From assembly GCA_963765875.1 (NCBI GenBank), contig CAVXYK010000008.1, forward strand, positions 186,001 through 250,000: DNA of 64,000 bases. Reading direction: 5' to 3'. The translations under genes were made by a program, and so were the position numbers. The notes under the pieces were generated by a model. The model did no database searches. It worked only from the letters and a program-made list of their open reading frames with translations, and was not told the origin of the DNA. This document shows positions 1 through 9,256 of this stretch, piece by piece. Each line of letters begins with the position of its first letter. Position 1 is the first letter of the stretch. Source of the DNA: JAWKOK01 sp963765875 (GTDB lineage: Bacteria; Chloroflexota; Anaerolineae; Caldilineales; Caldilineaceae).

Positions 1-307
1 CGCTGGGGATCTCGGCGCGCCCCTGACTGTGCAGAGATTCCTCGACTTTGACAACCACATTCTCTATCGTCTCGCGGCTGATCGGGCGTTTCACGGCTGC
101 AATCTGAATCCCAGAGAGCAATTTCTGGCGATCAAACGGCTCGCGTCGACCATCGCTCTTTACCACGAGAAGATTTGCGGCGATGTGTTCGTAGGTTGTA
201 AAGCGCAGTCCACAGGCCTCACAACGCCGGCGGCGCCGAATGGCATCACCAGCAGCGCGAGTATCAAGCACCTTATGTTTACCTGACTCACAGTGTGGAC
301 AATGCAT
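1..307 (-). CDS. nrdR: Transcriptional repressor NrdR, C-terminus cut by window edge
   Basis: NrdR is a zinc-ribbon/ATP-cone repressor that senses nucleotides and controls ribonucleotide reductase genes. Reading from the ATG at 307 gives about 102 codons before the window ends. The start MHCPHCESGKHKVLDTR carries the first CxxC pair of the zinc ribbon, and RRRRRCEACGLRFTTYE about 25 residues later carries the second pair. The ATP-cone follows with VVKSDGRREPFDRQKLLSGI. It lies on the same strand as ftsZ and 295 bp downstream of it, at the end of the dcw cluster. The reading frame is open at base 1, so the last third of the protein is outside the window. Identification is firm. Confidence 0.95.
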   Translation of the reverse strand, partial: MHCPHCESGKHKVLDTRAAGDAIRRRRRCEACGLRFTTYEHIAANLLVVKSDGRREPFDRQKLLSGIQIAAVKRPISRETIENVVVKVEESLHSQGRAEIPS

Positions 308-536
308 TATCTACAGACTCAACCAAATGAAAAAACGCCACATGTTGTTATCGAAGAAATAACACATACTACATATAGGGGTGCGGGCATGAAGTATAGC
401 ATACATCGATATACCCGGCAAGTGGAGAAACAAGCGTTCTACCACTGGTCAGATTGCAATTCAGACAAGCATCTTCGCATTGGCGGGAAATTTTAAGGTT
501 TGATTTTGTAAGGTGGTTTTGGGGCCAAACGATCGA

Positions 537-570
537 GCGGCAATAAGGACCAAAAGACCCCTACTGCCGC
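537..570 (-). terminator. Hairpin downstream of ftsZ, possible terminator
   Basis: Bases 537-548 pair with 559-570 (12 positions, with G-U pairs on the minus-strand RNA) around a 10-nt loop. It lies about 33 bp past the ftsZ stop. There is only a weak U-rich stretch after it, so it may be a partial terminator or an attenuator before nrdR. Confidence 0.4.
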
Positions 571-602
571 CCGACTACTATCAATTGTTTCTGCCGTGAA
601 AT

Positions 603-1733
603 CTAGCGACCGTTTGACTGCTGTCGTCGCAGGAAAGCAGGAATGTCCAGATCATCTTTTTCAAACGTTCGTGTGCTCGGATCGTATGATGACGCATCCC
701 GATTCAGATCGGAGATGCGAGTCTGGCTGCCAAATGCCTGCCGCGTGAAGCTCAGTTCGTCCGCGGCCTCGACCTTGTCAAAGCCGGTAGCGATTACAGT
801 CAGGTGCACCTCATCAGACATTTCCGGATCGATCACTGCACCGAAGATGATGTTGGCTTCAGGATGCGAATTTGCACGAACGATCTCCGCCGCTTCATTG
901 ACCTCAAACAGGCTCAGTTCCTCACCGCCCTTGATGTTGAAGAGAATCGAGCGAGCGCCGTCGATAGACACATCGAGCAATGCGCTGTGAATCGCCTGCT
1001 CGGCAGCTTCCGTGGCCCCGGTCTCGCCACTGCCACGACCAATGGCCATCAATGCCGAGCCACCTTCAATCATCACCGAACGTACATCGGCAAAGTCCAA
1101 GTTAATCAGTCCCGGAACGGTAATCAATTCACTGATGCCCTGAATACCTTGACGCAACACATCATCCGCCATGCGGAAGGCCTGGTTGATGCCGGCCTTG
1201 CGATCTACGATCTGGAGCAGTCGATCATTGGGAATGGCGATCAGCGTATCCACATTGGTCTTGAGCATATCCAGCGCGCTCTCGGCCACTCGGCGGCGCT
1301 GTGCACCCTCAAAGGTGAATGGGCGCGTCACAACGCCAATCGTCAATGCACCGGACTCACGTGCGCAGTCTGCGACGACCGACGCAGCACCCGAGCCTGT
1401 CCCGCCACCCATGCCGGCGGTCACAAAGACCATGTCCGACCCGGAGATCATCTCCATGATGTCTTCTTTGCTCTCTTCTGCTGCACGTTGGCCGATCTCC
1501 GGATTACCGCCGGATCCCAGCCCTTTCGTCAGCTTTTCGCCGATTCGAATGCGTTGTGGTGCGTTGGAAAGCATCAACGCCTGAGCATCCGTATTGACGG
1601 CAATAAATTCAACGCCTTGGATACCTTCCTCGATCATACGATTGACGGCATTCTGTCCGCCTCCACCTACGCCGACTACCTTGATGCGGGCGTAGTTTTC
1701 AACGTACTGCGGCTGTGTGTTCTTGCGGGTCAT
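603..1733 (-). CDS. ftsZ: Cell division protein FtsZ
   Basis: FtsZ is the tubulin-like GTPase that forms the division ring. The 376-residue frame is intact and of normal length. The GTP signature GGGTGSG is at about residues 109-115, and the synergy loop that completes the GTPase site of the next subunit is near 205-212 as NLDFADV. The nucleotide-binding N-terminus VVGVGGGGQNAVNRM follows a short leader. The C-terminal tail is short and ends in the partner-binding peptide DLDIPAFLRRQ, which docks FtsA and other ring proteins. An AAGGAG ribosome site sits 7 nt before the ATG. It is the last division gene of the cluster, about 80 bp after ftsA. Confidence 0.98.
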   Translation of the reverse strand: MTRKNTQPQYVENYARIKVVGVGGGGQNAVNRMIEEGIQGVEFIAVNTDAQALMLSNAPQRIRIGEKLTKGLGSGGNPEIGQRAAEESKEDIMEMISGSDMVFVTAGMGGGTGSGAASVVADCARESGALTIGVVTRPFTFEGAQRRRVAESALDMLKTNVDTLIAIPNDRLLQIVDRKAGINQAFRMADDVLRQGIQGISELITVPGLINLDFADVRSVMIEGGSALMAIGRGSGETGATEAAEQAIHSALLDVSIDGARSILFNIKGGEELSLFEVNEAAEIVRANSHPEANIIFGAVIDPEMSDEVHLTVIATGFDKVEAADELSFTRQAFGSQTRISDLNRDASSYDPSTRTFEKDDLDIPAFLRRQQSNGR

Positions 1734-1813
1734 GTGCGGCTCCTTTTGGTACTGAGGGGTGCGTCAAGCAACGGTAGTAATGACATATATTTGAATGCAG
1801 TTGATAGCGTTTA

Positions 1814-3094
1814 TTAACCTGGCAACAGGTTGCGCAGCCAGCGTGCCGCCTGCTTTGTCCAGTCAGGCCCGGCGTCTCCCCCGGCCTGTTCGGCGTCAAA
1901 TCGTATATGAACGGCCCTGGCATCTTCGTGAAGACCCCAAATCATCAGCCCGACACTGGTTGCATAGGCGGGCGACTCCAGTTTGCGGCTGAGGCCGGTC
2001 ACCGGTATTAGATCGCTGGACGGGCGTCCGACCCGGGTCGGCATCGACATCGTGCTGCGTCCCAGTTCAACAAGACCGACCAGTTGGCTCGATCCGCCTG
2101 TCAAAACAACGCCGGCAGGCAGACGTTCCAGATAGTTGTTGGCTGACAAAGTGTCGCCAATGATTTCGAACATATCAATGGCCCGCGCTTCCAGCACCTC
2201 ACTGATGAAACGACGGCTGAAGTTGCGCTCCGCCTTCTGGCCAAAGACCGTGGCCCATACCTTCTCGTCTTCGGCCACCCGGCTCGGGACGACCTGGCCG
2301 TAGCGCAACTTGAGATCTTCGGCAGTCTCAAACGGGGCGCGCAGGCCAACCGCCAGGTCGTGAGTGAAGTGGTTGCCTCCCATATCGAGAATCTCAGTGA
2401 AGGCCAAACGCCCGTCAATGAAGACGGCAATATCGGTGGTACCGCCGCCCATGTCGACAACAGCTACGCCCATCCGTCGCTCTTCCGGCTTCAGGACCGC
2501 CTCGTTGCTGGCCAACGGCTCCAGCACCAACTCGTCAATATCGATGCCATGAGAAACCACGCATTGGACCAGATTGCCGACGGCAGTCGTGCTGCCGGTG
2601 ATGATGTGAGCGTCGACTTCCAGGCGGACACCGGTCATGCCGACCGGGTTCTGAACATCGCCGTGCTCATCCACACTCCAGGTACGGGCAATGGTATGGA
2701 TGACTTCCTGGTTTTCGGGCAGTGCAACCGCACGGGCCGCATCCAGCGCCCGCTGCATATCAGCGTTGGTCACGCCAACCGCCCGATCAATCGGGCTGAC
2801 GCCACGACTATTGAACGTCTGGATATGGCTGCCGGCTATACCGACATAGGCGCTGAGCACCTCATGGCCGGTATCACGCTCACACTGCTCCACAGCCTCG
2901 CCCACCGCCGCAGTCACCTCCGGCACATTGACGACAACACCTCGTCTGATGCCACGGCTTGGCGCTTGTCCTTCACCAAGAATATTGAGCGCAAGATTGC
3001 CCAGTCGATCATGGATGACTTCGGCAGTCAATACACAGATTTTGGTAGTGCCAATATCAATGGCTGAGATGACCTCTCGCACAAGAAACCCCAT
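1814..3094 (-). CDS. ftsA: Cell division protein FtsA
   Basis: FtsA is the actin-like ATPase that tethers FtsZ filaments to the membrane. The frame opens at 3181 inside ftsQ, but the conserved start MGFLVREVISAIDIGTTK begins at 3094, giving 426 residues and leaving 28 bp after ftsQ. The phosphate-binding loop AIDIGTTK is near residue 11 and the second one, DMGGGTTDIAVF, is in the middle of the protein. The C-terminus DWTKQAARWLRNLLPG looks like the amphipathic membrane-targeting helix typical of FtsA. The ribosome site before 3094 is weak, so the exact start is the least certain point. Confidence 0.95.
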   Translation of the reverse strand: MGFLVREVISAIDIGTTKICVLTAEVIHDRLGNLALNILGEGQAPSRGIRRGVVVNVPEVTAAVGEAVEQCERDTGHEVLSAYVGIAGSHIQTFNSRGVSPIDRAVGVTNADMQRALDAARAVALPENQEVIHTIARTWSVDEHGDVQNPVGMTGVRLEVDAHIITGSTTAVGNLVQCVVSHGIDIDELVLEPLASNEAVLKPEERRMGVAVVDMGGGTTDIAVFIDGRLAFTEILDMGGNHFTHDLAVGLRAPFETAEDLKLRYGQVVPSRVAEDEKVWATVFGQKAERNFSRRFISEVLEARAIDMFEIIGDTLSANNYLERLPAGVVLTGGSSQLVGLVELGRSTMSMPTRVGRPSSDLIPVTGLSRKLESPAYATSVGLMIWGLHEDARAVHIRFDAEQAGGDAGPDWTKQAARWLRNLLPG

Positions 3095-3122
3095 CTTGGT
3101 GAAATTGTCTTGAGAAACGACA

Positions 3123-4055
3123 CTATCGAACAATAGGATGCCCGCGAAAACGAACGTCCACAATCTGGCCGGCAAGCTCACCGGAATCCAGCAACTTGCG
3201 TGTGAGATTCAGGTTTTCCAATTTGCTTTCCAGATCCAACCCGTCACCCCAGTAGATCCAATAATTTGTGTCGGGCAGCGCAAAATTCAAGCCGATGCCC
3301 TTGTTGTACCGGACACGTTCCAATTCAGGCATCTCTTCCATCAAGACCAGCGCACTCTCGAGCACATCACGATCCACAGCCAAGTGCTTGGCCCGTACCG
3401 AGACTGCCGCCTTCTGAGTGTCGACAATAGTCGGCAGATAACGCCCATCCTCATCCAGCAACTGCGCTTCAATCGGCTGATCAGGCTGCGTGCGGATCTC
3501 CAGCGCAGAACCATCTGACAAGACCCACATGGGACCGATATCGGTCACCCAGACGGCGGACGGCTGCTCTTCCTCAACATCAATGGTGACCCTGTTGGGC
3601 AAGCGAACACGGACATCCACATCTGCCACGTAGGGATGAGCCAGGAGTTTCTCACTCACCTGCTCCGGCAACACCCAGAATATGCTAAACCCTTCCAGGT
3701 CAGTGGTCAGATAGAGTTCCTCTGCCGTGAGGTAGGAGAGATTCTCAAATTCGACAGTATCCGCATAGACAAACCACCGATAGTCCATGTTCATCCAAAG
3801 CACACCTGCCAGGGCCAACGCCAGCAGCATCATGCTGACGACTTTGCTCCAGTGTCGGCCGCTCCATGTAAACCACGTCAGCTTTGGCATCTCCAGGCGA
3901 GGCATTTTCAGCTTGCCCAGTTCCTCAGTCATCAATTGAGGCAAGTTCGACTGAAAGCCGCGACGCTTCTTCAAAGACTTCCGCTGATGAGGAGCCTTTC
4001 TGTACGGGCCGGATTTTCGTTGCGCTTTGCGCTTGGAACTCGTCTTGCTTGCCAT
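3123..4055 (-). CDS. ftsQ: Cell division protein FtsQ/DivIB
   Basis: FtsQ is a bitopic membrane protein that links early and late division proteins in the periplasm or exoplasm. The 310-residue product has a strongly basic cytoplasmic N-terminus (about residues 1-65, Lys/Arg-rich), one membrane segment near 72-90 (SMMLLALALAGVLWM), and then the POTRA domain (VEFENLSYLTAEELY, followed by HPYVADVDVRVRLPNRVTI). The C-terminal beta domain contains the typical DLES and G-IVDVRF elements. It sits between ddl and ftsA, the usual place. The basic N-terminus is longer than in most FtsQ proteins. Confidence 0.9.
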   Translation of the reverse strand: MASKTSSKRKAQRKSGPYRKAPHQRKSLKKRRGFQSNLPQLMTEELGKLKMPRLEMPKLTWFTWSGRHWSKVVSMMLLALALAGVLWMNMDYRWFVYADTVEFENLSYLTAEELYLTTDLEGFSIFWVLPEQVSEKLLAHPYVADVDVRVRLPNRVTIDVEEEQPSAVWVTDIGPMWVLSDGSALEIRTQPDQPIEAQLLDEDGRYLPTIVDTQKAAVSVRAKHLAVDRDVLESALVLMEEMPELERVRYNKGIGLNFALPDTNYWIYWGDGLDLESKLENLNLTRKLLDSGELAGQIVDVRFRGHPIVR

Positions 4056-4072
4056 GAACGAATATCTGTTTT

Positions 4073-5200
4073 CTACCCAGCGGACGTGCTATTGCGCTGG
4101 CGATCCTGGTGACGCTCCAGCGCGAGGCGGAGCAATCGATCAACAAGTTGCGGATAGTTGAGGCCGCTGGCCTCCCAAAGCTTGGGATACATACTAATAC
4201 GCGTGAAGCCGGGCATGGTATTGAGCTCATTGAGATACAACTCGCCGCTCAAGTCATCCAGCAGGAAATCGACACGGGCCAGGCCTTCTCCATCGATGGC
4301 TTGGAATGCCCGAATTGCCATTGCCTGAATTTCAACCAACTGCTCATCTGAGAGCGGAGCCGGAATCAATAGCCGGCTGTTATCGTCCAGATATTTGGCG
4401 GCGTAATCGTAAAACTCATTGCCGGGCACGATTTCGCCAGGCATACTGGCTACAGGCTCATCATTGCCTAATACACTCACTTCGATCTCGCGGGCGTTGG
4501 GAACCGCCGCCTCAATCACGATTTTTCGATCATAGCGACAGGCAAGCCGGACGGCTTCAACCAACTCGCTACGAGTTTCAGCCTTGCTGATGCCCACGCT
4601 ACTGCCCATATTGGCCGGTTTGACGAAGACCGGGTAGTCGAGAATTGCCTCAATATTGGCGATTACAGCCTCAGGATCCGCCTGCCACCGTTGACGCTGC
4701 GCCACAGTGTATGCTGATCGGCACAGACCAATCTGCTCGAAGATCATCTTCGAAACAGCCTTGTCCATCCCCACGGCGCTGGCGAGTACGCCACAGCCGA
4801 CATAGGGCAAGTTCGCCATCTCCAGCATGCCCTGGATGGTGCCATCCTCGCCGTAGGGTCCATGCAGCACCGGGAAGATGACATCGATTGCGGGCAATGG
4901 TTCGAGCTCGTCCACACGGGGCAACAGGCCCCAGCTGTCGTCAGCCTTCGGTTGCCCCAGATCGCCCTCGCCGTTGACAGGTTGTGACGCCGGGCGGTCG
5001 TTATCGCCGGAAGTCAACAGGGCAATCGGGTCACCATGGGTCAGCCAGCGGCCTTGGGTGGTGACGCCAATCGGTATCACCTGGTGACCGGCCTGACGCA
5101 ATGCCTCCATCACATTCTGTGCGCTATTTAGCGAGACTTCATGCTCGCCGCTACGGCCGCCAAAGACGACGCCGACCCGAAGGGTCTCGGTCTGGATCAT
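4073..5200 (-). CDS. ddl: D-alanine--D-alanine ligase
   Basis: This ATP-grasp ligase joins two D-alanines to make the dipeptide added by MurF. The 375-residue frame starts RVGVVFGGRSGEHEVSLNSA, the typical N-terminus. VFPVLHGPYGEDGTIQG is the N-domain signature, and FVKPANMGSSVGISK and LNELNTMPGFT carry the ATP and magnesium ligands. An insert of about 25 residues (SGDNDRPASQPVNGEGDLGQ) in the N-domain is longer than in E. coli DdlB. The window also contains alanine racemase (51,272), which supplies the substrate. Downstream spacing to ftsQ is 17 bp. Confidence 0.96.
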   Translation of the reverse strand: MIQTETLRVGVVFGGRSGEHEVSLNSAQNVMEALRQAGHQVIPIGVTTQGRWLTHGDPIALLTSGDNDRPASQPVNGEGDLGQPKADDSWGLLPRVDELEPLPAIDVIFPVLHGPYGEDGTIQGMLEMANLPYVGCGVLASAVGMDKAVSKMIFEQIGLCRSAYTVAQRQRWQADPEAVIANIEAILDYPVFVKPANMGSSVGISKAETRSELVEAVRLACRYDRKIVIEAAVPNAREIEVSVLGNDEPVASMPGEIVPGNEFYDYAAKYLDDNSRLLIPAPLSDEQLVEIQAMAIRAFQAIDGEGLARVDFLLDDLSGELYLNELNTMPGFTRISMYPKLWEASGLNYPQLVDRLLRLALERHQDRQRNSTSAG

Positions 5201-5291
5201 ATCTTACTTTACACCTTTGACATTTCAACAACTATTACAGTTTGGCGGGTATCTATCGAGCCCGTTACGACTGGTTCTACATGCATTCGAG

Positions 5292-6311
5292 TCAGCCTAA
5301 TTTCGCTTGCCATTCACCCGCCAATTGAACCTCGGGCTGAAGGCGCACCCCAAACCGTTCTTCGACCTCACCCTGCACATATTCGATCAGCGCCACCATG
5401 TCCGCAGCAGTCGCAGTACCAACGCCGCCGGGATTGATGAAGAAGTTGGCATGGGTACGACTTACTTCAACGCCGCCGATTCTCTTGCCCTTCAAACCTG
5501 CTGCCTCAATCAGACGTCCGGCATGATCGCCGGGCGGATTCTTGAAGGTGCTGCCGAGGCTTGGTTCGGCCGGTTGTGTACGTCGCCGGTGGGCAAGATA
5601 TTGATCTGCCCGCTGCTTCAGCAAAATCGGGTCATCGAGAGTCAGATCAAACGTGGCGGCCACCACGATAGGAAATGTGGCGGCCTTCAGCGGCCGGTTC
5701 TGTTTCAGCACGCTGCTGCGATAGGCATATCCTAGTTCAACGCCAGATCGGTTCACAAGCCGCCCGTCCGTCTCCAACATCTGCACAACAACAAGATTAT
5801 CCTTGATCTCACCGCCGTGAGCGCCGGCGTTGCCGACCACGGCTCCACCGATTGTGCCCGGCACACTCACCGCCCACTCCATTCCGGCCATCGCTGCACG
5901 AACACACATCCTTGCTACGCCGGCCATTGCCGCACCACTTTCGGCGCAGACGGATGGCCGCTCCTCAGAATCCTCTTCGTCAATCACGGATTGATGCGTA
6001 TCAAACTTGTCCGCCCCTGAACCGTCATCACCGCTGTTGATGAGCCGCACCGTGCGGCTGCGGTTGTAGATAACCAGGCCCTCTATCCCGTCATCACTGA
6101 TCAGGATGTTGCTGCCGCCGCCAAGGACAAAATAGGGGACCTGAGACGCTTGCGCCCACCGTCCGAGCGTGATCAGTTGCTTGCTCTCGGCAGCGACGGC
6201 AAAATACTCTGCGTCACCGCCGATTTTCATCGTTGTCAGCGGGGCCAGCGAGACGCCCTGACGAAGCTCAATACCGAGAGCCGACAGCTCATCGAAGTCG
6301 GCCACAGTCAT
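5292..6311 (-). CDS. murB: UDP-N-acetylenolpyruvoylglucosamine reductase
   Basis: MurB is the FAD enzyme that reduces the enolpyruvyl group to give UDP-MurNAc. FAD-binding motifs are visible as FVLGGGSNILISDDGIEG and VPGTIGGAVVGNAGAHG. The catalytic serine lies in EPSLGSTFKNP, and the C-terminus has SRTHANFFINPGGVGTATD-like sequence, so it is the short type II-like arrangement. A 35-residue acidic insert (about residues 92-125, DDGSGADKFDTHQSVIDEED) interrupts the domain between the FAD loops and is not in typical MurB proteins. The ATG overlaps the murC stop codon (ATGA), indicating translational coupling. Confidence 0.96.
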   Translation of the reverse strand: MTVADFDELSALGIELRQGVSLAPLTTMKIGGDAEYFAVAAESKQLITLGRWAQASQVPYFVLGGGSNILISDDGIEGLVIYNRSRTVRLINSGDDGSGADKFDTHQSVIDEEDSEERPSVCAESGAAMAGVARMCVRAAMAGMEWAVSVPGTIGGAVVGNAGAHGGEIKDNLVVVQMLETDGRLVNRSGVELGYAYRSSVLKQNRPLKAATFPIVVAATFDLTLDDPILLKQRADQYLAHRRRTQPAEPSLGSTFKNPPGDHAGRLIEAAGLKGKRIGGVEVSRTHANFFINPGGVGTATAADMVALIEYVQGEVEERFGVRLQPEVQLAGEWQAKLG

Positions 6312-7761
6312 CTGTCGTCCAGCTTCTCAAGCAATATTTCGCCAATCTTATACGCATCGCCGGCACCCAATGTGATCACGACATCGCCATCGCTCACACG
6401 CTCCACAAGATAGTCGGCGGCAGCTTCCAGACCGGACACATGGCAGATCGCCGGATGGTCACTGGCCAGCACAAGTTCATTGGCGCTGACACTTCCGTCA
6501 TCGATCTCACGGGCAGCAAAAATGTCGGTCACGATTACCTGATCGGCATTTTGGAAGCTGTCGCCCATCCGATAAAGCATACGCTGCGTGCGGCTAAATG
6601 TATGCGGCTGAAAGACAGCCCAAATGCGTGCGTCAGGATAGGATCCTCTGGCTGCGGCCAACGTCGCCTCAACCTCAGTCGGATGGTGGGCGTAGTCATC
6701 GATGACGGTAACGCCACGGCGCCGGCCCTTGTGTTCAAAACGCCGGGCTGTGCCCTGAAACGTCGCCAGACTCTGACGAGCCTCATCCATGGACACATCA
6801 CACCAGCCGGCCACGAGCAAAGCCGCCATGGCATTTTGGATATTGTGCAAACCGGGCGCCTGCAACTCGAGGCGTCCCAGAGGGGCGTTCCACCAGATCA
6901 AGTTTGGCACAGACGCCCCCGTCGGCCCGTGCAGTCACCGAATCGGCCCGCAGATCTGCAATCTCCTCTGCACCATAGGTAATCCACTTCGCACCGCGGG
7001 TGGCATGATATGTACGCACCTGTTCGGCGCCTACATCATCAGCACAAGAGACGATCATTCCCTGCCGATCGACGACATCAACAAATTGCATGAACGCCCG
7101 TCGGAAGCTGGCAGGCGTCGGATAGCAGTCCGGGTGATCCCATTCAACATTCGTGATCACCGCCACCTTGGGCCGTAGTCCCAAGAACATGTGGTCATAT
7201 TCGTCGGCTTCGATGACAAAGTAGGGCGCCGTGCCGGCTGCTGCGTTACCGAACCCCGGCAGACGGGTGCCGATGATATAACCCGCATCGATTCCAGCGT
7301 CACGCAAGATCTTGACAATCATTGATGTGGTCGTACTCTTGCCGTGTGTGCCCGCAACAGCCAGCAGCTCTCGTTCGGCCAGCAGTACGGGCAAGAACTC
7401 GCTGCGTTTGACTACAGGCAGACCCATCGATTCAGCAGCGTGCCGTTCCTCATTCTCAACATCGATGGCGCTACTAATTAGCACAACATCCGGCAGCGAA
7501 CCGTCTTTGCTGGTTAGGTTCTGAGCGGCTTGCTGGAGATGGATCGTCGCTCCTGCCTCGGCCAAGTGATCGGTGCCGGCGTTGGCTTGCCGGTCGCTGC
7601 CGCTCACGGAAATGCCCATCTCCAACAGGACCGTGGCAATTGCGCTCAGCCCGGCCCCGCCAATGCCGATCAGATGAACACGCAGGTCAGCATCGCCCTT
7701 GGCCAGCCGGTCTTGCCAACTGCCACTGTGATTCTTCGTTGAGATCTCTTTCCTGTGACAT
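6308..7761 (-). CDS. murC: UDP-N-acetylmuramate--L-alanine ligase, frame broken twice
   Basis: MurC adds L-alanine to UDP-MurNAc. Conserved sequence is continuous but lies in three frames. The likely start is ATG 7761 (MSQERDLNEESQWQ), three bases after the CvpA stop. A frame change near 7,700 leads into LRVHLIGIGGAGLSAIATVL. The central frame holds the P-loop VAGTHGKSTTTSMIV and EADEYDHMFL. A second change near 6,900 leads to the C-terminal domain with IDDYAHHPTEV and the end LGAGDAYKIGE. All signature motifs are intact, so sequencing indels are far more likely than a dead gene, since MurC is essential. The stop overlaps the murB start. Confidence 0.92.
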
Positions 7762-7764
7762 CAT

Positions 7765-8391
7765 CTAGCCACGCACTTTCAAAATGATCATGATTGCCAG
7801 CGGAATGGCCCAAAAGATTGCGCTTGGAAACAGGACTGGCGGCCATATCAGCGCCTGACCGCTCTCGATAAATACCAGAACAGCTTCCGTCGCGCCCTCC
7901 AGATTGCCGGCAATGAGTTGCGCTCCCTGATTGTAGTTCACGCCGTCCACCGTAATATTGGGAATGAGCGGGATAAACCAAGGGAAAAGCAATCTTATCG
8001 GATAGTTAAATATCGCCTGCAAGAACCAAAGCGTGCCTGAAACCAAATAGCCGTTAACGGAAGCAACAGCCAGCGTAATCAGAAAACCGCCGGGCGCAGG
8101 GGACGGCTGGCCCTGAAAATCAAGCGTACGTCCCGAGTAGCTGGCAAAGACAATGGACACAAAGATAATTGAGAGCGTGGCGCTAAGGAAAATATCCAGG
8201 CTCTGATCGGACAAGAGGGCCCCAGAGACCGATACCATTTGGTCCCATGCCACTTCGTAAAGTGCAGCAAAGATAAGCACTGCCCCGATGAAGACCAAGG
8301 TATTGCCAAGCTCTTTCTTGTAGCCACGACCCAATCCAATAAGCAGAACAATGCCGGCTATTGTAAGATAGAACGCCTCAACAGGGCCCAT
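7765..8391 (-). CDS. CvpA-like membrane protein
   Basis: The 208-residue hydrophobic protein has four or five membrane segments: MGPVEAFYLTIAGIVLLIGL, then GNTLVFIGAVLIFAALYEVA, an SATLSIIFVSIVFASYSG segment, LITLAVASVNGYLVSGTLWF, and a C-terminal FWAIPLAIMIILK. The overall plan, starting with a GRGYKKEL loop after the first helix, resembles the CvpA/colicin V production family, whose role is poorly understood but includes envelope functions. It ends three bases before murC and is thus coupled to it. A CvpA-like gene inside a dcw cluster is unusual. Family assignment is moderate. Confidence 0.65.
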   Translation of the reverse strand: MGPVEAFYLTIAGIVLLIGLGRGYKKELGNTLVFIGAVLIFAALYEVAWDQMVSVSGALLSDQSLDIFLSATLSIIFVSIVFASYSGRTLDFQGQPSPAPGGFLITLAVASVNGYLVSGTLWFLQAIFNYPIRLLFPWFIPLIPNITVDGVNYNQGAQLIAGNLEGATEAVLVFIESGQALIWPPVLFPSAIFWAIPLAIMIILKVRG

Positions 8392-8452
8392 ACTCTACCA
8401 TCTCGTCCATTTGTGACATGCTTAGAATGTGCTTACCGACAGGGATTCGTCG

Positions 8453-9102
8453 CTACGTTGACTCATTGCCCTTCGTGCGGAGCGTGCTTGCCGCACCGAC
8501 AACCAGCACGATTAGGAACAAGAGTAGCACATAGGGCTGTAGCGATCCCATCGCTTCCCAAATGTTACCGATCACGCCGGTGATGGACATCCACGCCGTT
8601 CTCACCAGTCCGACAAACGCTTCAAGGATAATCGGCTCATCAAGGTTCACGGCACCTGGGTTGATCAATGCAAGCAACCGAGGAAGGACAACCGATGCAT
8701 AGAGAAAACCGTTACCGATGCCGATCAATACAGCCCAACCATTTGATGGGCTACTTTTAACATAAAACGTGCCAAATAGATAGGCGAGGATCACCACAGA
8801 TACCCAAAACAGAAAAAGGTAGCCGGGCGCATTGCATGTCGTCACCGTATCGGTGCATTGCGATGACCAGATCTCCTGGTTGTGCCGGCATCTCAGCGCC
8901 CGATCGCAGGCGAGCCCAGAATCAGCTGCACAATTTCCCAGCCAAAGTTGGAGATTTCAACCAACGTATCGCCCCGCATTCGCACAATGATCAACGTGAT
9001 CAGTGAGGTCGCGAAAACGATCAGCTCGCGGTTCATCCCGCGGCGCCAACCGATCCAGCCAAAGACAAAGAGATAGAGCAAAAAGGCGATGGCTACCTGC
9101 AA
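8453..9102 (-). CDS. Second CvpA-like membrane protein, frame broken
   Basis: Two pieces on the minus strand appear to be one gene. The first (9102-8893) reads MQVAIAFLLYLFVFGWIGW, then RRGMNRELIVFATSLITLII, the same helix, charged loop, helix plan seen in CvpA-like proteins. The second (8845-8453) carries at least three more helices (YLFLFWVSVVILAYLFGTF, VLIGIGNGFLYASVVLPRLL, LLLFLIVLVVGA). The linking 50 bp read sensibly only if the frame changes twice near 8,890 and 8,850. The gene lies between murG and the other CvpA-like gene. Whether it is broken in the cell or only in the sequence cannot be told here. Confidence 0.55.
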
Positions 9103-9256
9103 TTGATCAACGTTAGCGGTGCATGTAAGCCTCTTTCGCTATTGCGTTCGACTTCTTGGCTATTGCGACTTCGTTTGTCGAATCTGGCTGCGTTGGTATA
9201 GTACATCGGCTATCTGAAAATTCGATCGACTATCGGCACTGTCTGTTGTGTCCGAC

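Noticed and set aside
29..496. Two short plus-strand frames at the window start
   Set aside because: The first is opposite nrdR and the second lies in a spacer without a ribosome site or similarity.
804..1817. A 337-codon plus-strand frame opposite ftsZ
   Set aside because: It mirrors the ftsZ codon pattern, has no ribosome site or known domain, and ftsZ is certain on the other strand.
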